Positions 28,772-39,144 of a stretch of DNA of 64,000 nucleotides are shown piece after piece; position 1 is the first letter of the stretch; the number at the start of each line of letters is the position of its first letter. A program made the translations under genes and the position numbers. The notes below the pieces were generated by a model. The model ran no database searches, was not told the origin of the DNA, and saw only the letters and a program-made list of their open reading frames with translations. Source of the stretch: Mycoplasmopsis pullorum. Its GTDB lineage: Bacteria; Bacillota_I; Bacilli_A; Mycoplasmatales; Metamycoplasmataceae. Location of the stretch: assembly GCF_001900245.1 (NCBI RefSeq), contig NZ_CP017813.1:620001-684000 (forward strand), in the 5' to 3' direction.

Positions 28772-28802
28772 AAATCTCCACTCTTAATGGTGGAGATTTT
28801 TT
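28772..28802 (+). terminator. Intrinsic terminator after the DUF4256-like gene
   Basis: AAATCTCCAC and GTGGAGATTT pair around a short loop, followed by T residues. Confidence 0.88.
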
Positions 28803-28838
28803 GTGTCCAGGGAGCGACATATAGGGTAAAATAAGCAA

Positions 28839-28880
28839 CAAAAAAAGCAAAGATTGCAATTAACAACATCCTTGCTTTTT
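28839..28880 (-). terminator. Intrinsic terminator of the def / membrane-protein unit
   Basis: Read on the minus strand, AAAAAGCAAGGAT pairs with ATCTTTGCTTTTT around a 13-base loop and ends in a T run, 18 bases after the membrane-protein stop. Confidence 0.75.
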
Positions 28881-28897
28881 ACATTTTAATCAACCTA

Positions 28898-30286
28898 CTA
28901 GTTAGTGTTTTCAACATCAATGCCGATAAATTTTAATGCTGTATTAATTAAACGGTTTTTATCTTCTTTGCTAACACTAGAGTCTGTAAATTTGTCTAAT
29001 AATTTAGTTCCAATTTCTTTAAGGTCATTAACTTCAATACCTGATTTAGGAAGTAATTCGTTTTTGGTGTATCTGAATGTATCGATTGCTAAAGCAGCTT
29101 CTTCAGGTAAACCTAATTTGCTAAAATCCATTGTTTCGAAGTTTTCGTTTTCGGTTAATTTTTCTAATTCTTCGATAACTTTATCAATATCATGGGCTTG
29201 AATTTTTCTATTTCCTAAACTTTGATCTAATAATTCGTCAAGTTTTTCATATTCTAAAAGACTTTTAACTAATTCTTTGTTTTCTTTAATTGTTTCTTTA
29301 GCAATATCGGTATCAACCACTTTAGTTGCTACAACTAAAGGTTTGAAAATTTCTGTGTTTTCAGTTTTAGTTAAAACAGGATATGCTTCTTCGATTGTTG
29401 CAGGAACTTCAACTTCACGTTCTTCACCTTTTTCATCAGTTTCAACTTTTTTAACAAGAACAACGCTTGATTCTTTTTTCTTTTCTTCTTGAATTTGTTC
29501 TTCAGTCATTTTTGATGACTCCATTAAAGCTTTAATCAATTCAATTGGTTCGTAAATAGGTCTTCCTTGTCAGAATGTCGCTACCTTTACTCCGAATTTT
29601 GTAAACGAGGTATTTGCTCCTTTTGCATCTGGCGACATTACGTTTGTAACTAATCCAGCACTTGGTAACATAACTAATGTTAAACCAGCTCCAAATGCAA
29701 GCTTCTTAAATAAATTTACTAAGAAAGGAGATTTTGGGTCGATAAGTTTTTGAATTAAATTATTTGTTTTTTCTTGGATTTCACTTTGTGTTAAAGCTTC
29801 ATCATTAGTATTTGAAACTTCATGTGTTTCAGTTACGATTGTTTGAATAACTTCCTTTTTAAAACGATTTTCTAATCTTTTTCTTCTTTGAGCTTTGGTG
29901 TGTGTAACAATTAAAATAGGTAACATAATTATGAAACCGAAAATTGAAAGAGCTAATGACAATAATGGAATTACAATACTAAATGCTATATTAGTAATTT
30001 GTTGAATTGACTTTTCAGCATTTTCGGACTTGCCAAAATCAGACTGAGCAAAAGCTTCGATAGGAATTTTAACAATTAGACCTTTGAATGCATATGCAAG
30101 TACTAAAGCAAGACCGAAACTTACAATCAATGTAATAACTGTAGCGATTAAACCGCGTAATTTAAAGAAAAAACCAATAAGGAAACCAATTGTCACAACA
30201 ATAATGATTGCTAATCAAGTTCAAGATTGTGCTTTTTCTCAATTAAGAAACATATATAAAAATTTTTGTAAATCTTGTGAATTCAT
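28898..30286 (-). CDS. Multi-pass membrane protein, CvpA-like N-terminus, unknown function
   Basis: A 462-residue protein, continuous across a TGA(Trp) at 29570-29572. Hydrophobic segments lie at about residues 20-45, 48-72 and 105-135, with a fourth near 190-212. The Gly-rich GFLIGFFFKLRGLIATVITL pattern and four-helix layout recall the CvpA family, but the long insertion and the ~220-residue acidic, Glu/Lys/Leu-rich cytoplasmic tail do not. AAAGGAG precedes the ATG at 30286. It lies 13 bases after def on the same strand, so they likely share a transcript. No enzyme motif seen. Confidence 0.7.
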
Positions 30287-30299
30287 AGTTACTCCTTTC

Positions 30300-30848
30300 T
30301 TATAATAAATCCATATTGTCACGTTTATTTCATGGTTGTTTTCTATCGATTCGATCGATAAATAATTTACCATCTAAGTGGTCGAGTTCATGTTGAAAGA
30401 CGATTGCGACATAACCTTTTGCATCGTATCTACGTTGTTTTTTCTCAAGGTAACTGTATCCATCAACAATGATGCGACTATAACGCGGAACATAACCTTT
30501 TTGTCCCGGTCAACTTTCACGTACACTTAAACAACCTTCACCTTCTGCTAAGGCACTGTATGTGTTTGAATGTGAAATAACTTTTGGATTAAAAATTACA
30601 TCACGAAAAACTGTATTGTCGTTTACATCTTTAACGTGAATGTAAAACACTCTTTTTAGCACTCCATACTGCACAGCAGCAACTCCAACAGCAGGACGGA
30701 ATTTAGTATTAGGTGTTTGACTATCATCAACGTGATAAATCATTTTTTCAGCTAATTCAATATCCTCTTGCTTCAGAGGAATTGGAACATCTTTTGATTT
30801 TTCTCTTAACACCTTTTCAGGTAATTTAACAATATTCACTTTAAACAT
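30300..30848 (-). CDS. def: Peptide deformylase
   Basis: A 182-residue metalloenzyme that removes the formyl group from nascent proteins. All three motifs are present: a GVAAVQYG form of GxGxAAxQ, EGCLSV with the metal Cys, and QHELDHLDG with the two metal His and the catalytic Glu. In motif 1 the usual Gly-Leu-Ala-Ala-Pro-Gln reads GVAAVQYG, a mild deviation. The start at 30848 follows a TATAAT that ends only 6 bases upstream, with no ribosome site, so the mRNA is probably leaderless. One Trp near the C-terminus is TGA. Confidence 0.93.
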
Positions 30849-30854
30849 AATTAA

Positions 30855-30860
30855 ATTATA
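30855..30860 (-). promoter_or_regulatory. -10 box of leaderless def
   Basis: TATAAT on the minus strand, 6 bases before the def ATG. It lies back to back with the rsmD promoter in a 49-base gap between the two start codons. Confidence 0.65.
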
Positions 30861-30883
30861 TATTGTAATTTTAAATAGTTAGT

Positions 30884-30891
30884 GATATATT
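30884..30891 (+). promoter_or_regulatory. -10 box of leaderless rsmD
   Basis: TATATT at 30886-30891, preceded by TGA to give TGnTATATT, ends 6 bases before the rsmD ATG at 30898. No ribosome site is present. Confidence 0.6.
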
Positions 30892-30897
30892 TTAATT

Positions 30898-31449
30898 ATG
30901 TTAAGAATTATTAGTGGAAAATACGGTGGTCGTAAAATTAACCAACCATCAGAGCAAATTACACGTCCAACAACAGATAAAGTACGTGAAGCTGTCTTTT
31001 CAAGCATTCATTTCAATCTAGAAGATTCAATTGTACTTGACTTATTTAGTGGTAGCGGTGCATGGTCAATTGAAGCAGTTTCACGTGGAGCAATGAAAGC
31101 AATCGCGGTTGAAAAAAACCGTAGTGCATTTTCAATTATCAAGTCCAACCTTGAACTTTTAAAAATTAACAATATTGATCTTTACAATGAAGATGCAAAC
31201 AGATTTTTAGACTCAAAAAAAGGAATTGAAGTTGATTTTATTTTCATGGACGCGCCTTATGTTGAATATGAATTAATTAATACTTTATTAAACAAAATTA
31301 AAGAATATAAAACCTTAAAATCAAATGGAGTGATCATTATTGAGACTGATAATCCTGATTTAATTTCTTTACCAAAGGATTTTATTATTCAAAAACAAAA
31401 AAAATATGGAAAAATCCATATTCTTTATATAGTCAAATTTACCAATTAA
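30898..31449 (+). CDS. rsmD: 16S rRNA (guanine-966-N2)-methyltransferase RsmD
   Basis: A 183-residue SAM-dependent enzyme. N-terminal IISGKYGGRKI and RPTTDKVREAVF, the SAM-binding motif LDLFSGSGAWSIEAVSRGA and catalytic DAPY are all in place. It is divergent from def and convergent with recO, whose last bases overlap its end by 11. The single Trp is TGG and no TGA occurs. Start without a ribosome site (leaderless, see findings). Confidence 0.93.
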   Translation: MLRIISGKYGGRKINQPSEQITRPTTDKVREAVFSSIHFNLEDSIVLDLFSGSGAWSIEAVSRGAMKAIAVEKNRSAFSIIKSNLELLKINNIDLYNEDANRFLDSKKGIEVDFIFMDAPYVEYELINTLLNKIKEYKTLKSNGVIIIETDNPDLISLPKDFIIQKQKKYGKIHILYIVKFTN

Positions 31450-32119
31450 AATAGTATCCATTATCACGGTAAAAGGCGAGCAAAAGATTGAGTATTTCAA
31501 TATTATTACTTTTTGAGATGACTTCAAAATACTTTAGCGGTTCATTAAAAAGTAAGAATCATTCTTGAATGGTTACTGACGATTTGAACTTTACTGCGAC
31601 TTGATGTTCATAACACAAAAAACCACCTTGTGTTAAATCAAACTGAACAATTTGATTGCTTTTATGACATACTGTACAAGATTTAAAATTAGGAGCAATG
31701 GCTAAAAAAATGGTGCTGCGAGCAAGAAAAATACTCAAGATTACAGCGTTTTTACAATGACCTAATTTTTCGATAAAATCATTGTATAAAATTATTAAAT
31801 CATTTTTACTTTTTACGTTATAAAATAGTTCAATTAGTCTTGTAATTGTTTTTTTATTAGCGAAATTTTCTATGTTAGGAAGTTTGATTAAATTAGACTT
31901 TTTTAAACGTCCAATCTTGTCATTTAAACGTGAACCGAAATATTCAATTTCGCAGATACTTCCTGAGATTAAATTCGAGCGATTTTTACTCAGTGGTTTT
32001 GTTAAACCTTGAGCAAAAAATGATTTCAAACCAGTATCAAAAAGAAAATGAACAATGAATTCATTTTCACCAGTTTGTTGATAAAAAAGACAAATTCCTT
32101 GTGTAATTTTTTCAGCCAT
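31439..32119 (-). CDS. recO: DNA repair protein RecO
   Basis: A 226-residue mediator that loads RecA and anneals strands in recombinational repair. The N-terminal OB fold (EKITQGICLFYQQTGEN) and a zinc-type motif (SCTVCHK then FLCYEH) in the C-terminal half support the call. The C-terminus is completed through a TGA(Trp) at 31559 to a stop inside the end of rsmD. The start at 32119 has a TATAAT 9 bases upstream and no ribosome site. Confidence 0.85.
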
Positions 32120-32128
32120 TATTTATTT

Positions 32129-32134
32129 ATTATA
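32129..32134 (-). promoter_or_regulatory. -10 box of recO (0-3 base leader)
   Basis: TATAAT on the minus strand ends 9 bases before the recO ATG; a start 7 bases downstream would leave a leader of only 2-3 bases. No good -35 is seen. Confidence 0.5.
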
Positions 32135-32195
32135 TTCTTTTGTTTTTCATAGAAAAATTTATAATTTTAATTACTGTTTAAAAGTATATTTTTTC

Positions 32196-32211
32196 AATTC
32201 AAAAATGAATT
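32196..32211 (+). repeat. Inverted repeat upstream of the Asp23-like gene
   Basis: AATTCA and TGAATT flank AAAA. It lies between the divergent recO and Asp23-like promoters. Possible operator or mRNA hairpin; no further support. Confidence 0.3.
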
Positions 32212-32229
32212 ACACAATCACGAGGTACA

Positions 32230-32550
32230 ATGAATATTCAAGAAGCTAAGGAAATTTTTTTAAACGTGTTGAACTCAACTCCAGGTATTGCGGAAATTCA
32301 TCCTATCCACGGGAGTGTTTCGATTGAAAATGATGATGTAAAAGAAAAAGAAATTGATATTTTGGATATGTTAGTAGTTGAAGAAGTAAATAAGTCTTGA
32401 GAATTTAAGTGTCGAGTTAACATTTTGCATGGAATATCTGCAAAACAATTAATTAATGGTATTTACAAACAATTAAGTTTTGTACTAAAAAAACACGATA
32501 TTTCTAAATTCAATTTAAGAGTTTACGTTAAAGGAGTAAGTTATGAATAA
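32230..32550 (+). CDS. Asp23/YloU-like small protein upstream of fakA
   Basis: A 106-residue protein with GAGGT 6 bases before its ATG. In Bacillus the gene order yloU-yloV places an Asp23/Gls24 protein directly before the FakA homologue. This product has a comparable compact alpha/beta pattern (GIAEIHPIHGSVSIEND at the front, ISKFNLRVYVKGVSYE at the end) and the same neighbour. A mycoplasma-specific family in this position is known to me (MMB_0454-type). Function unknown. It overlaps fakA by 8 bases. Confidence 0.72.
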
Positions 32551-34177
32551 CAAACTTAATGGTTATGAGTTTGCTAAATCGATACTTTCGGGTTCTAACT
32601 CTTTATCTAATAATAAAAGTAGAATTGATGCGTTAAATGTTTTCCCCGTCCCAGATGGTGACACTGGGACAAACATGTCTAGTACAATTGGATCCGCATT
32701 AAGTTCATACAAGTTTAATGAAGAAAACATCGAAAAAGCTTCAAATGAAATCGCCAAGCTAATGTTATTTGGTGCTCGTGGTAACTCTGGTGTAATTTTA
32801 AGTCAAATTTTCCGCGGTTTTGCTAATGGGCTAATCGGAGTCGAAAGTGCCGGAACTAAAGAATTATTAATTGCTTTTAAAAGTGCAGCTAAAAAGGCCT
32901 ATAGTGCAGTTTTAAAACCAATTGAGGGGACAATTTTAACTGTTATCCGTGAAACTTATGAATCTTTAGAAAGAGAATTTGCTAACAAAGAAGTTTCGAC
33001 TTTAGATTTCTTTACTAAAGTTGTTGAATTCGCAAGAATTTCATGCGACAACACACCGAATAAACTTAAAACCCTGCGTGAAGTTGGGGTTACCGATAGT
33101 GGTGGTGAGGGTCTTTATACCATTTTCTTAGGAATGTTGTCATACTTCAAGGGACAACCAATTGAAATTACTAATGAAGATTTAGATATTAACAAGTTCA
33201 TTCAAGACACTGAAGTATTTGATGGTGAATTTGGTTATTGTACTGAATTTATTGTCGACTTAAATGATCATGAAAACTTCGACAAGAATAAATTTACTAC
33301 TGAAGTAGAAAAAATTGCTTCAAGTTTAGTGGTTGTTAATGATGAAAACATTCTAAAAGTACACGGACACACATTAAGACCAGGTGATTTTCTAAATTTC
33401 GCACAAAATTATGGTGAATTTTTAAAAATCAAATCTGAAAACATGACTGAACAAGCGAACAACTCTAAAGCAAATGCTGAAGTGCTTAAAAAAGCAAATG
33501 ACAATACCGCTGATAAAGTGAATTTATGTGGTGTGGTATCATGTAATTTAGGTAATGGATTTATTGAAAAAATGCAAGAACTAGGATGTGACTACGTCGT
33601 AGAAGGTGGCCAAACACAAAATCCGAGTGCACAAGATATTATCGAAGCAATTAACCAAGTAAATGCTCAAACTGTTTTTGTTTTACCAAACAATTCAAAC
33701 GTATTCTTAGTATCACAACAAGCAGCTCAAGTTGTTCGTGATCGTGACGTTATTATTATTCCGTCGAAAACACAAATTCAAGGTGTTTCAGCTCTAATTA
33801 ACTTTAACAAAGAAAATTCAGCTGAGGATAATACTGAAATGATGAACGAAGCAATAGAGGATGTGCTTTCTGGGGAAGTTACACAAGCTGTTCGTACCAC
33901 AAAAATTAACGGTGTAAACATTCAAGAAGGTGATTATATCGCGATTTTTGAAGGTAAAATCATTGCATCAAAAAATGATTATATGAGTGCAGCACAAGAA
34001 TTATTGAAAAAAATGATTGTTGAAAAGAATGAATTAATTTCAATTTATTACGGTGATTTAGTTTCGGAAACAGACGCTAACGAACTTGCGGACTGAATTC
34101 AAAGTCAATGTGATGCAGAAATCGAAATCATCAACGGAGAACAACCAAATTACCACTTTTTAATCGGTGCTGAATAA
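32543..34177 (+). CDS. fakA: Fatty acid kinase ATP-binding subunit FakA (YloV/DAK2 family)
   Basis: A 544-residue protein. The N-terminal DhaL-type nucleotide domain has NVFPVPDGDTGTNMSSTIG and LLFGARGNSGVILSQIFRG. A middle domain with GEFGYCTEFIV follows, and a FakB-binding C-terminal part after ~residue 330. With a FakB partner (not in this window) it phosphorylates host fatty acids, feeding PlsX/PlsY and PlsC. The final segment is reached through a TGA(Trp) at 34094. It is followed after 19 bases by plsX, which uses the acyl phosphate. Confidence 0.92.
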
Positions 34178-34196
34178 GAAGTTTAAGGGGTTGATT

Positions 34197-35192
34197 ATGA
34201 AATACATAATTGCAATGGATGTAAATGGAAATGATCATGGTGTTGAATCAGCTGTTTTAGCAGCTGTTGATTTTCTTAAACACAATGATCATTTTTATAT
34301 TAAAATGGTAGGAAACGAACAAGAGATTCGTAAATTTTTAGATCCAAATCAAAAAAATATCGAAATTATTAATAATGAAATAGTTGGTAAATTAGGTGAC
34401 AATCCACGTAGTGCACTTTCAGAAAATTCATCCTTAAAAGTAGCTATTGATTTAGTTAAAAACAATGAGGCAGATTCAATTATTTCTTGTGGTGATAGTG
34501 GCTTATACTTGACTTTAAGTACATTCATATTAAAACGTTTACCTGGGATTTCTCGTCCTGCTTTTATGCCGATTATGCCAAACATTAATCGGGGACACTT
34601 TTTGCTTTTGGACGTTGGGGCTAATTTACAAACTAAGGCTGAATATTTGCACGAGTGAGCTATTTTAGCTTCTGAAGCAGCTAAAGCGTTTTTCGACAAG
34701 GGGCAAGTGAGCGTCAAATTGTTAAATATTGGAACTGAAGATTATAAAGGTTTAGAAATTACTAAAGAAGCCCACCAAATCATGCGAGGGGACACTAAGA
34801 TTAATTATCAAGGTTTTATTGAACCACGTGACTTATTATTAAACACTGCAGACGTAGTGGTTTGTGACGGTTATGCCGGTAATATAACTCTAAAAACCGC
34901 TGAAGGTGCGATTCTTAATTTTAAAAATTTAATCAAAAAGAATATTATGGCTAGTTGGACACGTAAAATCGGTTATTTATTTTTAAGAAATGCATTTAAA
35001 GATGTAGCTGAATCTTTTGACTATCGTAACGTTGGTGCTGCTTGAATTTTAGGAGTTAACCATTTAGCACTGAAATGTCACGGATCAAGTGATAAAAAAT
35101 CTTATTTAGGAGCTTTAAATCAAATGAAACTCGGTCTTGAAAAAGATGTTTTAACAAAAATGAAAAGAGCAATAGATGAATACGATAACTAG
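34197..35192 (+). CDS. plsX: Phosphate acyltransferase PlsX
   Basis: A 331-residue enzyme that interconverts acyl-ACP and acyl phosphate for phospholipid synthesis. Characteristic parts are IAMDVNGNDHG, CGDSGLYLTLS, RPAFMPIMPN, LDVGANLQTKAEYL and VVCDGYAGNITLKTAEG. The usual AxxxGGD of the family reads MDVNGND. The ATG at 34197 is preferred over an upstream in-frame ATG (34167) because AAGGGG lies 8 bases before it. Together with acpS, plsC and fakA in this window it forms most of a lipid assembly route. It overlaps rnc by 17 bases. Confidence 0.93.
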
Positions 35193-35886
35193 AGCAAAAA
35201 CTTTAGAAGAATTTTTTCATTATAATGAAATCGAACCTAATGATACAAGCATTTATATGACTGCACTAACACATTCGTCAAAAAATTTTAAGAACTCAAA
35301 ACTTGAAAATTACGAACGTTTAGAATTTCTTGGGGATGCGATTATTCAATTTTTAACTAGTGCGTATATTTTTAAACGGTACCACTTTTTGACACAGGGA
35401 CAAGCAACTAACTTAAGAGCAAAAGCAGTGTGCACTGAAACATTTTCAAATATTTCACAAGCGATTGGACTACCAAGACTAATCAAAACTTCAAATGGAC
35501 AGGCTGAAAGTGACGCTAAAAGTTCCCCAAAGGTACAGGCAGACATATTTGAGTCAATTACAGGAGCTATTTATCTAGATTTAGGTTTAAATAAAGCGAA
35601 AGACTTTGTTGCGAAATATGTTTTTTCAATTATTGATGATATTCACGCAAAAAACAATAAAGACGTAAAAACACAATTACAAGAACATTTTCAAACTTTT
35701 AGTCGTGAACATATTAAATATATTACTGAATTGTTACCAAATAAAACGTTTTTCTCAAAAGTAATGCATGATAAACAAATTTTTGGTACAGGACAGGGAT
35801 TAAGTAAAAAAGAAGCTGAATTTAATGCGGCAACTGACGCTTTAAAGAAGTTAAAAACAATTGGAGAAGACAATGAAATTAGTTAA
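35176..35886 (+). CDS. rnc: Ribonuclease III
   Basis: A 236-residue dsRNA endonuclease. The signature NYERLEFLGDAIIQFL holds the catalytic acidic residues; the second site is FESITGAIYLDLG. The C-terminal dsRNA-binding domain begins near KTQLQEHFQ and ends with GLSKKEAEFNAATDALKKL. The ATG lies within plsX and the gene overlaps smc by 14 bases, the usual Firmicutes plsX...rnc-smc neighbourhood with fabD and acpP missing. Confidence 0.95.
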   Translation: MNTITRAKTLEEFFHYNEIEPNDTSIYMTALTHSSKNFKNSKLENYERLEFLGDAIIQFLTSAYIFKRYHFLTQGQATNLRAKAVCTETFSNISQAIGLPRLIKTSNGQAESDAKSSPKVQADIFESITGAIYLDLGLNKAKDFVAKYVFSIIDDIHAKNNKDVKTQLQEHFQTFSREHIKYITELLPNKTFFSKVMHDKQIFGTGQGLSKKEAEFNAATDALKKLKTIGEDNEIS

Positions 35887-38827
35887 AATTGAGGCTCATG
35901 GATTTAAGTCATTCGCAGATCCAATTTCACTTAAATTTACTGGTGGTGTGGCTGGGATAGTTGGACCAAATGGTTCAGGAAAGAGTAATATCAATGATGC
36001 TATCAAGTGAGTTTTAGGTGAACAAAGTTTTCGTGAATTACGTGGTGATTCAATGGAAGACGTAATCTTTGCTGGTTCTAAAACTAGTCCCGCGATGAAT
36101 AAAGCGGTAGTTTCTTTAATTTTCGACAACCGCGAGGGACTCAGTTCACTCGAAGGGGACTTTATAAAAGTTACTCGAATTATGGAGCGTGGTAAAGGGA
36201 GCACTTACTTAATCAACGACCTTCCCTCACGTCAAAAAGACATTAAAGCTCTTGCGATGGAAACTGGTATTGGTAAATCATCATTAGCTATTATTTCACA
36301 AGGTACTGTTTCAGATATTGCAGAGGCCACTGATGAACAACGTAGATTAATTTTCGAAGAAGCAGCAGGAGTTTCAAAATATAAATTTAGAAAAACAGAA
36401 GCTCAACGCAAATTAGAGAGTGTTTCAATTAGTTTAGGAAAAATTAATACAAGCGTTTCAGAACTTGAAAGACAAGTTTTACCTTTACAAAAACAAGCTC
36501 AAAAAGCAATCATTTTTAAACAAAAAAGTGAAGAATTAAAAAATGTCGAAATTGCACTTTTAGCACATGAAATCAATCGTTTAGAGCAAGAACAAAAACG
36601 TTTAAGCGATGAATTGAGTGGTGTTCAGGAAACTGATGTGCGTTATTCGCAACGTATTGAAGAATTAAGTGTCAACATTAGCAAAGATTTAAACAATCAA
36701 AGCATTTTACAAACTGAAATTCAAAAATTATCTGGTGAAAAATCTGCTATTCAAGATCAAATTCGTGAATATGAATTAATTGAAGCGAAAGAACAACAAA
36801 GACAACAAATGATTTTAAGTGGTCAAATCAAAGCAGATTCAAAAGATCTAATTGAAAACTTAAAAGATAGTTTACAAAAATTACAGCACAAGATTAATTA
36901 TTTAAAAAACGAAGAAAACCAAATTAACGAAAAAATTAATAACACTAAAGAACAAATTAAAGCATTAAATAATCAAATTAACGCAATCGAATTAGAATAC
37001 AACGATAAACAAAATAAAAAAATTAAATTAGAATCTCGTTTGGAATTTATTAAAGACCAAAAAGAATCTAAAAACTCCTTATTTAAAGGTACAAAAACGA
37101 TTGTGGACAATAAAAACTTATTTAAAGGTTACAAAGGTTTAGTTTCCGATTTAATCAACGTTAAAGCTGAATATACTCTTGCAATCAAAACAATTTTAAA
37201 CAACGCAACACAGCACATTGTTGTGGACAAAAGTGAAACAGCAGTTAATGCAGTTAACTTTTTAAAACAAAATAAAGGTGGTCGTGCAACATTTATTCCA
37301 CTTAATACTATTAAAGGTAAAAGCGTTCGCGACGATCATGTTTTAGTCTTACAGGGGCAAAATGGTTTTGTTGGGATTGCTAGTGATTTGGTGGAAACAG
37401 ATAAACAATTTAATGTCTTAAAAGAGTTCTTACTTGGAAATATAATTGTTGCCAATAATATTGATTCAGCAAATAATATTGCTCGTATCTTAGACCGTAA
37501 ATATATGGTTGTGACACTTGATGGAGACATTATACGTGCTGGTGGAGTTGTTGTCGGTGGAGAAAAGGACACTTCAATTACTGATAGCCTTTTAGGTTTA
37601 GATGACAAAATTAAAGAAATCGAAGAATTTTTACCAAAATTAAATGAATTCTTACAAAAATCAAGAACTGAATTACTTAATCTTAAGGACCAAAGAGCAA
37701 GTCACTATGAAATGTATTCTGAGCTTGAAAAAATCATTGTTTCAGTAGTAAAACAAAAAAATGATGCTCAAACTCAATTCATGGAAAATAAATTAAGACT
37801 CGAGAATTTAACTCAAGATGAAGTGATTGATGTTGAAGCTAAAACAACAACTTTAGGGGAGAATTTAGAAATTTTAACTTCACGTTTAAGATCGAATGAA
37901 GTTGAATTAAAAGCTAAATTAGAACGTCTAAAAATTATTCAAATGAATATTAATACCTATCAAATAGATAAAAACGAATTGGAAAAAGAATTGAATTCAT
38001 TAAGAAATCAATTTAATAAACAAAATCGTCAATTTGAAAGTAATAAGTTTTATCTAGGTGAATATCGTGCACGTTTATTAAATTATTACAGTTTAACATT
38101 AGATTTTGCACTAGAAAATTATCACTTAGACTTACCTGTTTCGGACGCAAAAGAGTTCGTTGAACGTCTTAAAAAAGAAATTAAAGAACTTGGTAGTGTT
38201 AACTTAGATTCGATTGAACAACTTAAAGAAGTTGAAGGTCGTTACAATGAATTAAAAGCTCAACAAAATGAAATTGAAGAAGCTAAAAGTACCATCGAAA
38301 GCGCAATTGCTGAGATGGACAAAATTATTGTTTCAAGAATGAGTAACATTGTTAATGATGTTAATGAAGAATTCAATAATGTCTTTACCAGCATGTTTGG
38401 TGGCGGTTCAGCACATATTAAATTCAATGATAAAAACAACATTCTTGAATCAGGAATTAGCATTCAAGCTCAACCACCAGGTAAAAGTGTTAAAAACTTA
38501 AGACTATTTTCTGGTGGTGAAAAATCTCTAATTGCGATTTCATTACTATTTGGTATTTTAAAAGCTAGACCATTACCATTGTGTATTTTAGATGAGGTTG
38601 AAGCAGCATTAGACGAAGCAAACGTGGTACGTTATGCTGAATATTTACAGTCACTCAAAAACAAAACTCAATTCTTAGTTATCACACACCGTCATGGTAC
38701 CATGTCACGTATGGATGACCTTTTTGGGGCTACCATGCAAAAACGTGGGATTACCAGCTTTTTCTCAATTCAACTTAGTGAAGCAAAAAAAATGATTGAT
38801 GATGAACACCAATCACAAAATTTCTAA
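35873..38827 (+). CDS. smc: Chromosome partition protein SMC
   Basis: A 984-residue ATPase, somewhat shorter than the ~1180 of Bacillus. The N-terminal head has GIVGPNGSGKSNINDAIKW (Walker A) and a Q-loop region. Two long coiled coils flank a hinge near residues 400-560 (GRATFIPLN, GDIIRAGGVVVGG). The C-terminal head has RLFSGGEKSLIAISLLFG and LPLCILDEVEAALDEANV. With ScpA and ScpB, encoded at 47.6-48.9 kb, it forms the condensin complex. AGGAGAAG precedes the ATG. One early Trp is TGA; the remaining frame is open in either code. Confidence 0.96.
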
Positions 38828-38847
38828 TCGGGACAATCCCGATTTTT
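38826..38847 (+). terminator. Intrinsic terminator after smc
   Basis: AATCGGGA and TCCCGATT pair around CAA, then TTT. A short, GC-rich stem by the standards of this genome. Confidence 0.75.
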
Positions 38848-38864
38848 CTTTGCAAAAAAGCAAT

Positions 38865-38888
38865 AAAAAAAGACCAGCGGTCTTTTTC
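38865..38888 (-). terminator. Intrinsic terminator of tRNA-Ser (minus)
   Basis: Read on the minus strand, AAAAAGACC and GGTCTTTTT pair around GCT. It lies 3 bases after the encoded CCA end of tRNA-Ser. Confidence 0.75.
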
Positions 38889-38890
38889 AA

Positions 38891-38981
38891 TGGCGGGACA
38901 GAGAGGATTCGAACCTCCGCGGGAGTTTCCTCCCCTATCGCGTTAGCAGTGCGACCTCTTCGGCCTCTTGAGTACTGTCCC
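38891..38981 (-). tRNA. tRNA-Ser (anticodon GCT)
   Basis: A 91-base class II tRNA. Acceptor arms GGGACAG and CTGTCCC, anticodon stem CGCA/TGCG region with loop CTGCTAA (anticodon GCT), a long variable arm (GGGGAGGAAACTCCC) and T arm GGTTCGAATCC. CCA is encoded. A TATAAT box lies 14 bases upstream. Confidence 0.95.
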
Positions 38982-38994
38982 TAATTGCTCCATT

Positions 38995-39022
38995 ATTATA
39001 CATTAAAAGTTTAAAATATCAA
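38995..39022 (-). promoter_or_regulatory. Promoter of tRNA-Ser
   Basis: Minus-strand TATAAT (38995-39000) with TTGATA (39017-39022) 16 bases upstream, five of six bases of the -35 consensus. One of the best sigma-A type promoters in the window. Confidence 0.75.
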
Positions 39023-39093
39023 ATTTTTTTATGATTTGACCATTTTATTGGCTACACCTATTTGCTCTTAATAAGATTACTAATGGTTAAATA

Positions 39094-39102
39094 TGTTAAA
39101 AT
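39094..39102 (+). promoter_or_regulatory. Extended -10 of the glycosyltransferase gene
   Basis: TGTTAAAAT (TGnTAAAAT), 42 bases before the ATG at 39145. Confidence 0.4.
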
Positions 39103-39144
39103 TATATATATAAAAATATACATTATTTTTTGTGCGAGGCGTTT

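Noticed and set aside
28905-29492. Plus-strand open frames opposite the membrane protein gene
   Set aside because: They are Ser/Val/Leu-rich shadows of the minus-strand Glu/Lys-rich reading frame and have no start signals.
30084-30305. Plus-strand open frame antisense to the CvpA-like gene and def
   Set aside because: No ribosome site, no family, and antisense to a well-supported gene.
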